From an uncultured Methanobrevibacter sp. (lineage in GTDB: Archaea > Methanobacteriota > Methanobacteria > Methanobacteriales > Methanobacteriaceae), in assembly GCA_900319985.1 (NCBI GenBank), contig ONQL01000048.1, forward strand, positions 1-12,842: 12,842 nt of DNA, read 5' to 3'. Both the position numbers and the translations under genes were made by a program. The notes under the pieces are model-generated. The model did not search any database. It had not been told where the DNA came from and worked only from the letters and a program-made list of their open reading frames with translations. Within the stretch, counting starts at the first letter, position 1, and each line of letters opens with the position of its first letter. Positions 7,134 through 12,814 of the stretch are shown in pieces.

Positions 7134-8453
7134 TTAAGGGGTTAATCTGTGTCTGTCCCTTGGGAAGAGTACACATTCACGGATGTTTTCTGAACCGGTT
7201 AATACCATAGTTAACCTGTCAGCACCTACACCCCAACCTGCATGTGGAGGCATACCGTATTCGAATGCTTTCAAGTAGCTTCCAAATCCAGCAGGATTTA
7301 ATCCTCTTTCTTCTATTTGTTTTACGAGTAAATCGTATTGGTGAACACGAGTAGCACCAGAAGATAACTCTAAGTTGTTGTACATTAAATCGAATGCATG
7401 AGAGTACTTTTCATCGCCGTCTACAGGCATTACATAGAACGGTTTTATTTCACTTGGCCATCTGGTCAGGAAGTAGAAACCACCCATTGTATCTCCTAAT
7501 GCCTTTTCAGCTTCACGTGATAAGTCTTCACCCCATTCCATTTCAACATCTTTGGAGTTTACGATATCGATTGCTTCATCGTAGGTTACGACAGGGAAGT
7601 CTCCGGAAGGAACTTCAATTTCATGTCCTAAGATGTCCAATTCATCTGCACAGTTTTCATTGACATCTTTCAATACCTGAATGATCATGTCGTTTAAGAT
7701 TTTCATTACATCTTCATCGTCAGCAAATGAAGCTTCGGCATCTATGGAGACCGCTTCGTTCAAGTGTCTTAAGGTATCGTGCTCTTCTGCTCTGAAGATT
7801 TGACCTATTTCAAATACCTTATCCATTCCACTAGCCATCATCATCTGCTTGTATAATTGTGGAGATTGGCCGAGGAAAGCTTCTTTTTCAAAGTAAGTAA
7901 TTGGGAATAATTCTGTTCCTCCTTCAGTAGCTGAAGCTACGAGTTTAGGAGTGTTGATTTCATAAAATCCATTATCATAGAAGAAATCTCTGATAGTATG
8001 GAACATTTGACCTTTAATCTTGAAAATAGCTGAAACGTTTTCTTTTCTGATATCCAAGAATCTTGAATCTAATCTTGTATCGATTCCAGCTTTAACTTTT
8101 TCAGTAGGATCCATTGGTAAAGGTTGGTTAGCCAAGTTTAATATTTTAACTTCTTTTGGTAAAATTTCAACACCGTTTGGTGCTTTTGGAGCTTCTTGAG
8201 CTGTACCTTTAATAGCTACAACGGATTCTTTTCTTAATTCTCTTAATTCTTCTAATATTTCTTCGCCTACTTTTTTGCTTGGAGCTGTTATTTGAACTCT
8301 GCCAGTCACATCACGGATGATGACAAACATGATTCCACCGAAATCACGGATTTCATGTACCCAACCCATGATGGTGACATCACTGCCTGCTATTTCAGCA
8401 TCACATTGACTTGCATAGTTTGTTCTTCTCCAATCTTTTAATAAACCTTGCAA
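7134..8453 (-). CDS. aspS: Aspartyl-tRNA synthetase, archaeal type, probably non-discriminating
   Basis: Class II synthetase that charges tRNA with aspartate in the cytoplasm. The N-terminal OB-fold anticodon domain includes VTIMGWVHEIRDFGG and VQITAPSKKV. The catalytic core has LGQSPQLYKQMM, motif 2 FRAEEHDTLRHLNE, and C-terminal motif 3 GWGVGADRLTMVLTG with FPRDRHRL. The anticodon-binding loop has His in GWVH and Pro in PKAPNG. Discriminating archaeal AspRS such as Thermococcus carries Trp and Lys there, so this enzyme should also charge tRNA-Asn for amidation by GatCAB. A GTG at 8462 would give 442 aa. I prefer TTG at 8453 (439 aa), because GAGGTGA lies five bases before it and overlaps that GTG. 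It is followed closely by the flavoprotein gene. Confidence 0.95.
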   Translation of the reverse strand: MQGLLKDWRRTNYASQCDAEIAGSDVTIMGWVHEIRDFGGIMFVIIRDVTGRVQITAPSKKVGEEILEELRELRKESVVAIKGTAQEAPKAPNGVEILPKEVKILNLANQPLPMDPTEKVKAGIDTRLDSRFLDIRKENVSAIFKIKGQMFHTIRDFFYDNGFYEINTPKLVASATEGGTELFPITYFEKEAFLGQSPQLYKQMMMASGMDKVFEIGQIFRAEEHDTLRHLNEAVSIDAEASFADDEDVMKILNDMIIQVLKDVNENCADELDILGHEIEVPSGDFPVVTYDEAIDIVNSKDVEMEWGEDLSREAEKALGDTMGGFYFLTRWPSEIKPFYVMPVDGDEKYSHAFDLMYNNLELSSGATRVHQYDLLVKQIEERGLNPAGFGSYLKAFEYGMPPHAGWGVGADRLTMVLTGSENIRECVLFPRDRHRLTP

Positions 8454-8458
8454 ATTAT

Positions 8459-8465
8459 TCACCTC
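8459..8465 (-). promoter_or_regulatory. Ribosome binding site that decides the aspS start
   Basis: GAGGTGA on the minus strand is a near-complete match to the archaeal anti-SD. It stands five bases before TTG (8453). The alternative GTG start at 8462 lies within this very sequence and would have no SD of its own. Confidence 0.6.
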
Positions 8466-8611
8466 GAGGTTTTAAAAAAATCAATAATAATGATAAATTT
8501 TCATTATGGTTTTACTTTGGTTTTAATGTTTAATAAACATATGTAAAACAGGGCAAAAACCAGCTGAAAAAAATATTTTGAATTGAAAAAATGGTTATAA
8601 CAATAACAGAT

Positions 8612-8657
8612 TTAAAAAAATAAAAAAAAAAGAAAAAAATAATAAAAAATTATTATT
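8612..8657 (-). terminator. Hairpin and long poly-T terminator of the Ser/Pro-linker gene
   Basis: AATAATAA (8638-8645) and TTATTATT (8650-8657) pair perfectly around four A. On the minus strand they are followed by T runs of 7, 10 and 7 bases broken by single C or A. The TAA stop of the gene (8653-8655) lies inside the stem. The remainder of the spacer up to aspS (8466-8611) has no gene and should hold the aspS promoter, though no single TATA box stands out. Confidence 0.7.
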
Positions 8658-9789
8658 TATTGAAATGAGTGTCGTCCAGCTTACCAGTTTTAGCATCTAC
8701 AGTGATTGTACCCATATTCTTATTATTTTTAGCTGTATCCACTATATAGAAGACATAGGTGTCTCCTGACTGATCATGCTTGTCAATCTTCATTGTCTTT
8801 AAATTTTTTAAATAATTTTCTACTAACTGTTTACAGTCATCATATGAGTATTTAGGAGTAGATGAAGATGGACTTGAACTAGGGCTACTTGGAGATGAAC
8901 TTGGAGAAGAAGATGGGCTAGAAGCTGAAGATGAAGGACTTGAACTAGCAGCACTACTTGGGGATGAACTTGGAGCATTGTTAGAAGAACTACTATTCAA
9001 CAATTTTGTAGATACTTCGTTAGCCAAATTATCGCCGGATGAAGTAGTATTTTTACCGCCAGCAGCGGAAGATGCATTGCCAGTTTGGTTAATTATCACA
9101 TCATCAACATTGGAATGATCACCTGAATTTGTAATATTTGAATAACCATCATCTTGATTATTAAAAATACTAACAATTCCAATATGATTTACATGGGCCT
9201 CATTAAAATTCTGAACTACAGATGGAATATTAGCTTGTAAAACATTTAAATTGAAAATATTAGTATTCACATCAGCAATAAGAAGCATTATTAAATTGAA
9301 ATCCTTTTCTTCTTCCATTACTGGAGGAGCAACACTTAAAACAGGAACCGGTTTTTGGGATTTGTGATTATCACTAAATACAATATTGTTTGCTATTTTA
9401 GTGGTAAGTCCACCATCTTTAGAACTGACGGAAACTCCTTCCTGACCGTTTGTTACCAATATGTTTATTGTGTCACCTTGCTTGAATGCGACTGATTGCG
9501 GAGGTTGATTTTCAACAGGTACGACTTTTGAATTTTTAGTATTCTTCAAATAATTAATCATTGACTCATTGTTTTTGAATGTATGAATAGTGACACCATA
9601 TTTACTATCCTTATACACTCCATCTGCAGTTTTAACGAAATTAGAATCTGAAGGTACTGAAATCTTAATACCATCAAATACTTCCTGTTTCATTGACTGA
9701 TCACTGCTTAAAACATTTGCACCAACCAAACCTGCAGAAATGATACCAACGATTGCAATAAGAAATAACACATGAGTATCAATTTTCAT
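8653..9789 (-). CDS. Secreted or membrane-anchored Ser/Pro-linker protein with a PepSY-like C-terminus
   Basis: Not recognised as a named family. Of its 378 aa, residues 8-26 form an uncleaved or cleavable hydrophobic signal segment. Residues 30-140 form a globular region (FDGIKISVPSDSNFVKT, YGVTIHTFKNNESM) resembling small extracellular domains of methanogen surface proteins. A less ordered middle follows, then a Ser/Pro-rich stretch at 266-311 with repeated SSSP/SSP units. Residues 315-378 end in GTITVDAKTGKLDD, a PepSY-like pattern. NXS/T sequons are dense (near 74, 218, 234, 238, 247, 265), as in a glycosylated envelope protein. The Ser/Pro stretch probably spans the cell wall. AGGTGA lies six bases before the ATG at 9789. 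It is divergent from the zinc-ribbon membrane gene, sharing a 115-base promoter region. Export is well supported; the function is unknown. Confidence 0.72.
   Translation of the reverse strand: MKIDTHVLFLIAIVGIISAGLVGANVLSSDQSMKQEVFDGIKISVPSDSNFVKTADGVYKDSKYGVTIHTFKNNESMINYLKNTKNSKVVPVENQPPQSVAFKQGDTINILVTNGQEGVSVSSKDGGLTTKIANNIVFSDNHKSQKPVPVLSVAPPVMEEEKDFNLIMLLIADVNTNIFNLNVLQANIPSVVQNFNEAHVNHIGIVSIFNNQDDGYSNITNSGDHSNVDDVIINQTGNASSAAGGKNTTSSGDNLANEVSTKLLNSSSSNNAPSSSPSSAASSSPSSSASSPSSSPSSSPSSPSSSPSSSTPKYSYDDCKQLVENYLKNLKTMKIDKHDQSGDTYVFYIVDTAKNNKNMGTITVDAKTGKLDDTHFNK
8857..8994 (-). repeat. Degenerate Ser/Pro codon repeat
   Basis: Codes residues 266-311 of the secreted protein. On the plus strand the run is built from imperfect 9-12 base units such as GGACTTGAA, GGAGATGAACTTGGA and GAAGATGGGCTAGAA. 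Codon use varies between units, so the array is older or more diverged than the 51-base repeat in the neighbouring gene. It encodes a flexible linker, and its length may vary between strains. Confidence 0.6.
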
Positions 9790-9904
9790 TAACTTTCACC
9801 TAAATTATATTGTGTATATAATTTATGTATTTTATGATATAAATACTATAAAAAATATATAAAACATTAACAAAAAAAATACGCAATCAAAGGTGTTATG
9901 AAAT
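9790..9904. promoter_or_regulatory. Divergent promoter region
   Basis: For the rightward gene, ATATATAAAA (9855-9864) would start a transcript near 9885-9890, just before AGGTG (9891-9895), nine bases from the ATG at 9905. An earlier ATG at 9898 stops after four codons. For the leftward gene, TTTATATC on the minus strand (about 9836-9843) would start a transcript near 9811, ahead of its AGGTGA. The region is nearly all A/T, so exact boxes are tentative. Confidence 0.5.
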
Positions 9905-10885
9905 ATGGTTAAGTGTCCAAAATGTGGAAATGAAGCTCATGACAGTCCATTTTGTGCCAATTGCGGCACTAAGATTGAAAAGGAGATAATTTGTCCGGAG
10001 TGCAATCAAAAACTTGATGAATCAAGCGCATTTTGTCCAAACTGTGGAACAAAACTTGATGATTCAGGTGAAGGCGAAAATAAAGACAACGAAAATGAAG
10101 CTTCAAAAGAAGAAACAGAAGATAAAGACGAAACTTCACAAGAAAAAGAAACTGATAAACAAGACAGTGAAGACAAAACAGAAGAAAGCGAGGATGAAGC
10201 TTCAAAAGAAGAAAAAACCGATGATAAAGACAGTGAAGACAAAGATAAAACTTCAAAAGAAGAAAAAACCGATGATAAAGACAGTGAAGACAAAGATAAA
10301 ACTTCAAAAGAAGAAAAAACCGATGATAAAGACGAAAAAGAAGAGCCCAAAGAAACTGCATCAAATACAGATGATAGTGAAAAAAGGCATTGCCCATTTT
10401 GCGATACTGAAATTGACGATGAAACCGATTTCTGTCCAGAGTGCGGAAAATCAGTAAACATAGACAAGCAGTCAATGAGCGGAATAAGAAATACAATAAA
10501 CTTCAAAAACCTAATATTATGTTCCATAATTTCCATCATACTCTCAGTATTTATTTCATTAATCTTTTGTTACATATTAGGAAGAATACCTGGAGATTAT
10601 TATCCACTCGGATTCATAATAAGTTTGGTTATAACCATAGGAATATTTGGATCATTTAAAGATATAATAAATGGCGGATTACTGGGAATCATTACCGGAC
10701 TCGTATTGGGATTATTAGCCAATTACATTGTGGAGCTTTCAAGCGGATTCGCTTTCAGCTATGAAATGCTTTTCGGATATTCCGCAGTAATATTCACAAT
10801 ATTCGGACTGATAATGGGAATAATTGCAACCGGTTTAAGAAAACATGTTGTAAAATTTATCGATGTTGAAAAAATTTTGAAATAG
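9905..10885 (+). CDS. Triple zinc-ribbon membrane protein with a charged repeat linker
   Basis: A 326-aa protein of unknown function. Two N-terminal zinc ribbons (Cys4/7/17/20 and Cys30/33/44/47) are followed by a highly charged Asp/Glu/Lys linker (about 51-160) with 17-residue repeats. A third ribbon (Cys163/166/177/180) comes next, then four predicted membrane segments (about 202-226, 234-252, 255-277, 286-311) and a short basic tail. All twelve cysteines are present as CxxC pairs. The layout suggests a cytoplasmic metal-binding head tethered to a membrane domain, as in many methanogen zinc-ribbon-DUF membrane proteins. Possible roles in sensing or envelope assembly are guesswork. The ATG at 9905 begins MVKCPKCG, the normal ribbon start, after an AGGTG. 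It is divergent from the secreted linker protein and convergent with the acetyltransferase, with a shared terminator. Confidence 0.8.
   Translation: MVKCPKCGNEAHDSPFCANCGTKIEKEIICPECNQKLDESSAFCPNCGTKLDDSGEGENKDNENEASKEETEDKDETSQEKETDKQDSEDKTEESEDEASKEEKTDDKDSEDKDKTSKEEKTDDKDSEDKDKTSKEEKTDDKDEKEEPKETASNTDDSEKRHCPFCDTEIDDETDFCPECGKSVNIDKQSMSGIRNTINFKNLILCSIISIILSVFISLIFCYILGRIPGDYYPLGFIISLVITIGIFGSFKDIINGGLLGIITGLVLGLLANYIVELSSGFAFSYEMLFGYSAVIFTIFGLIMGIIATGLRKHVVKFIDVEKILK
10201..10333 (+). repeat. 51-base tandem repeat, about 2.6 copies
   Basis: Units start at 10201, 10252 and 10303. The first two are identical over 51 bases; the third matches for about 31 bases before diverging. Each unit codes SKEEKTDDKDSEDKDKT, keeping the frame. 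Older diverged relatives occur upstream near 10096 and 10190. Base-level identity points to recent slippage or recombination in the linker of the zinc-ribbon protein. Confidence 0.9.
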
Positions 10886-10918
10886 CTATTAAATAGCTAT
10901 TCTTTAAACTTTTTTTTA
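10881..10918. terminator. Bidirectional terminator between convergent genes
   Basis: Two palindromes AATAGCTATT (10881-10890 and 10892-10901) stand in tandem, separated by one A, and can fold as one 10-bp hairpin. The TAG stop of the zinc-ribbon gene (10883-10885) lies in the first and the TAG of the acetyltransferase (10897-10899) in the second. On the plus strand the stem is followed by CTTTAAAC and eight T; on the minus strand by TCAAAATTTTTTC. It can end transcription from both sides. Confidence 0.7.
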
Positions 10919-11442
10919 TCCAGTTTTTTAACCACTTTTGCCGGAACACCGACGGCAACCTCATAGTCGCCAACGTCTTTTGTAACGATTGCACCTGCAC
11001 CAACAATCGCATATTTACCTATTGTGACGCCCGGAAGAATACTTGCTCCAGCACCAATCCATGCTCCCTTTTTGATGTGAATTGGCTTGCAGAGCAATAC
11101 ATTTCTGTTATATTCGTCATGGTTATTGGAAAGCAGCTGAACATTGGCGGCAAGCATTACATCATCATCAATTGTAATTCCACCACGCGCCATTGCAAGA
11201 CAGTTGGAATTTATGAAAACATTGTTTCCAATCTTCAATCGATCCAATGCCGCGCCGGACAAAGGTGCCTGAACCATTGAGTTTTCACCAATGTTATCAC
11301 CGAAAAGCTCCTTTAATATTTCTCCATATTCAGGAGTCATCGGCATTGTATGATTAAGCTTAAAAAGAATTTCATTCATTTTAAAAGCTTCTTGCAGTTC
11401 TTCTTCAGAAAGTTTATCCATATCCACTCGTTCAAAATCCAT
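10897..11442 (-). CDS. Hexapeptide-repeat O-acetyltransferase (maltose/galactoside acetyltransferase type)
   Basis: A 181-aa left-handed beta-helix acetyltransferase of the LacA/Maa/NodL group, which transfers acetyl from acetyl-CoA to a hydroxyl of a sugar or similar acceptor in the cytoplasm. An N-terminal helical part (residues 1-50) is followed by hexapeptide-type repeats (IGNNVFINSN, IDDDVMLAANVQLL). The catalytic-type His108 lies in SNNHDEYN. The coil GAWIGAGASILPGVTIGKYAIVGAGAIV ends in the typical cap AVGVPAKVVKKL. Length is normal for the family. The ATG at 11442 has GGTGA four bases upstream. The SD is only two bases from the end of a decayed tnpB-type element, so the promoter must lie inside that remnant. 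The acceptor cannot be told from sequence; a role in surface polysaccharide or sugar detoxification is a guess. Confidence 0.9.
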   Translation of the reverse strand: MDFERVDMDKLSEEELQEAFKMNEILFKLNHTMPMTPEYGEILKELFGDNIGENSMVQAPLSGAALDRLKIGNNVFINSNCLAMARGGITIDDDVMLAANVQLLSNNHDEYNRNVLLCKPIHIKKGAWIGAGASILPGVTIGKYAIVGAGAIVTKDVGDYEVAVGVPAKVVKKLDKKKFKE

Positions 11443-11453
11443 AAAATCACCAT

Positions 11454-11560
11454 TTAAACTACTTCAACTTTATAAATGTTGAGGATTATTACTTAACGGG
11501 CTATATACTCTAATGAGTATAGAATTACCATGCTATCCCCCTCGTCCTGAAGGTTCAGAC
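11454..11560 (-). mobile_element. Decayed 3' end of an IS200/IS605-type tnpB element
   Basis: Aligned on the plus strand, this stretch matches the element end at 12746-12842 block for block: CTAC-T-C-ACTTT, GAGGATT-TTACTT-ACGGGCT, ATACTCT, GATTACC/AATTACC and GCTATCCCCC. Its end carries TTAA where the better copy has TTGA (minus TCAA). Its first hairpin is weakened to TCAAC/GTTGA. Its second hairpin keeps seven pairs (TATACTC-TAAT-GAGTATA) despite base changes. Upstream on the minus strand a short frame reads LQDEGDSMVILYSLEYIAR-stop, similar to the tail predicted for the right-edge copy (GDSTVILLSWESISP-stop). No transposase gene remains to its right. Confidence 0.7.
11501..11508 (-). promoter_or_regulatory. 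Possible TATA box of the acetyltransferase gene inside the element remnant
   Basis: On the minus strand GTATATAG lies about 60 bases before the ATG and would start a transcript near 11479, leaving a leader with the GGTGA SD. It sits at the base of the second hairpin, where the better copy of the element has no TATA-like string. A second candidate, TTTATAAA, lies in the loop of the first hairpin near 11470-11478. Confidence 0.35.
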
Positions 11561-11965
11561 AGATTCAATTAATTCTTTCTAAACATTGTTATCGTTGAAA
11601 AAGTAATTTAATTTTGTCATTATCATTTATTATTTTTTTTGTTATTTTGTTATTTAAATTTCATCAAAGAGCATTTGAGGTAATGCCCATTTTTGTGCAA
11701 TTCCTTCACGACTTAAAAGAAGTCATGGTATTCTTGCATTTTAAGATAAAATATATCATACCTGTAATATTTAATAATTATATTCTATTTCAAATATAAA
11801 GTTATAATTCAACTTAAATAATGATTTTTCCATGAAATAGATAAGTATTTAATATATTAAAAACATAAAATCCGATATCAATAAAATAAAAACTTTTAAG
11901 TTGATTATAAATCAATTTTTCAAGAAAACATCAATATTTCACGGATAAAACAATGGAGGCAAAAT
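11561..11965. other. Gene-free spacer with a degraded hairpin
   Basis: About 400 bases with no supportable gene. CACGACTT (11707-11714) and AAGTCATG (11720-11727) form an 8-bp hairpin with one G-T pair, followed by ATTCTT at 11730. The order and spacing recall the first hairpin of the tnpB-type element end at 12754-12782, so it may be a third, strongly decayed relic. Nothing else in the spacer resembles a transposase on either strand. Confidence 0.4.
11901..11915 (+). promoter_or_regulatory. TATA-like dyad before the 200-aa gene
   Basis: TTGATT-ATA-AATCAA is a perfect 6-bp dyad with TTATAAAT at its centre, about 50-65 bases before the ATG at 11966. It could be a TATA box overlapped by an operator, with a transcript start near 11935. 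AT-rich context makes this tentative. Confidence 0.35.
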
Positions 11966-12568
11966 ATGGAGAGAAAATCATATCACGACTTTGAACTAAT
12001 TTCAAGCGAAAAGGAAATTAATAATTTCATATCTCGCAATAAAAATACACTGAAAATCCTTAAGGCATTAAAACCGCAATTGAATAAGCATTTTCCCAAT
12101 TATAATTATTCATTAGAGCTTTGTGAAAAATTAGGTTGGACAACAGAAACAAAATTACTACTAAATATAGAAGTTAGTGAAAAAATGTTTTTTAATGGAA
12201 TGTTAAAGGATTTTAATGATATTTACAAAGAAATAGAACCATTACTTGAAAATATCGAAAATACAGTAGTGTTGTTTCCAGTGATAAGAAACAAAGAATT
12301 TGAAAAGATGGATAACAATTCTGCCATAAATCTAATTGCACGAACAGCATACTTCAACAATTACAATAATGGAATAATTCAACGGGAAGTAAGTTTTAGA
12401 GAAATCCCCAAATCCCAACAGGAAAAGGAAATAATTGAATATTGCAAAACACATGAAAATCCTAATATATCAGACATTGTTTATGACCTGCAATTGCAGC
12501 TTTTTGATGTGGATGACATATTAACAGAACTGGAAGAAAAAGGAATTGAAATGAAGGTTAAATATTAG
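11966..12568 (+). CDS. Hypothetical protein with a winged-helix-like C-terminus
   Basis: A 200-aa soluble protein I cannot assign. The first half (ISRNKNTLKILKALKPQLNK, then YNYSLELCEKLGW and ETKLLLNIEVSEK) has the look of small alpha/beta domains in accessory genes, with alternating helix and strand patterns. Residues about 150-200 (EKEIIEYCKTHENPNISDIV, then LFDVDDILTELEEKGIEMK) fit a winged helix-turn-helix that could bind DNA. No signal peptide, membrane segment or metal-binding motif is seen. The ATG at 11966 has GGAGG six bases upstream. Its TAG stop overlaps the GGTGA that serves the next small frame, so the two look like a coupled two-gene unit. It lies between two tnpB-type element ends, in an accessory setting. 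A regulatory or toxin-antitoxin role is possible but unproven. Confidence 0.7.
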   Translation: MERKSYHDFELISSEKEINNFISRNKNTLKILKALKPQLNKHFPNYNYSLELCEKLGWTTETKLLLNIEVSEKMFFNGMLKDFNDIYKEIEPLLENIENTVVLFPVIRNKEFEKMDNNSAINLIARTAYFNNYNNGIIQREVSFREIPKSQQEKEIIEYCKTHENPNISDIVYDLQLQLFDVDDILTELEEKGIEMKVKY

Positions 12569-12576
12569 GTGATTAG

Positions 12577-12693
12577 ATGAGAACTTATGTTAAGGAGATA
12601 AAATTAAAGGAGAAAGGATACATTGTGAAGCAAGAAAAATTAGCAATCCAATTCCAATTCCAAAAAGTGGTCGTCACAAAACGCAACAAATAA
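12577..12693 (+). pseudogene. Small downstream frame, probably a frameshifted and truncated gene
   Basis: GGTGA (12568-12572) stands four bases before the ATG at 12577, overlapping the stop of the 200-aa gene. The frame gives 38 aa (MRTYVKEIKLKEKGYIVKQE and onward) and stops at TAA 12691. Another frame, open from about 12594, continues past it as SNPIPIPKSGRHKTQQIIIR, then NNAECVIKKESKHNN, and ends in a TGA (12747-12749) that lies within the first four bases of the inserted element. A gene of about 55 or more codons, broken by a frameshift near 12640 and cut by the element, would explain both. PIPKSGRH faintly recalls HicA-type toxins, but this is not enough to name it. As a 38-aa intact peptide it would be unremarkable. 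Confidence 0.4.
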
Positions 12694-12753
12694 TTATACG
12701 AAATAATGCAGAATGTGTGATTAAAAAAGAATCAAAACATAATAATTGAACTA

Positions 12754-12814
12754 CCTCGACTTTGGAGAAGTCGAGGATTCTTACTTCACGGGCTGATACT
12801 CTCCCACGAGAGTA
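12754..12814 (-). ncRNA. Predicted 3' scaffold of a TnpB omega-RNA (reRNA)
   Basis: Two perfect hairpins stand 20 bases apart: CCTCGACTT-TGGAG-AAGTCGAGG (12754-12776) and TACTCTC-CCAC-GAGAGTA (12797-12814), much richer in G/C than the surroundings. In tnpB elements the transcript of this 3' region folds into the guide RNA scaffold and its guide is the DNA just outside the right end, here minus strand from 12745 leftwards. The scaffold role is inferred from position and structure, not shown. Confidence 0.45.

Noticed and set aside
7114..7176. N-terminal extension of the flavoprotein to a start at 7176
   Set aside because: The added residues do not resemble the family, overlap aspS coding sequence, and precede the conserved MKEYDIAVIGGG start.
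8461..8470. Palindrome ACCTCGAGGT as an operator
   Set aside because: It is explained by the aspS ribosome binding site and is not repeated at other promoters in the window.
10201..10333. CRISPR-like direct repeats
   Set aside because: The units abut without spacers, keep the reading frame and code the protein linker.
9969..10539. Long minus-strand frames and a Lys-rich plus frame across the charged linker
   Set aside because: They are shadows of the repeated Asp/Glu/Lys codons and have very biased Ser, Leu/Phe or Lys composition with no start signals.
11614..11799. Plus-strand 61-codon hydrophobic frame
   Set aside because: Phe/Ile-rich composition is what AT-rich non-coding DNA gives; no SD, and it runs through the degraded hairpin.
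12577..12749. Naming the small frame as a HicA toxin
   Set aside because: Only a short PIPKSGRH-like stretch recalls HicA; the catalytic His context is not convincing and the frame is broken.
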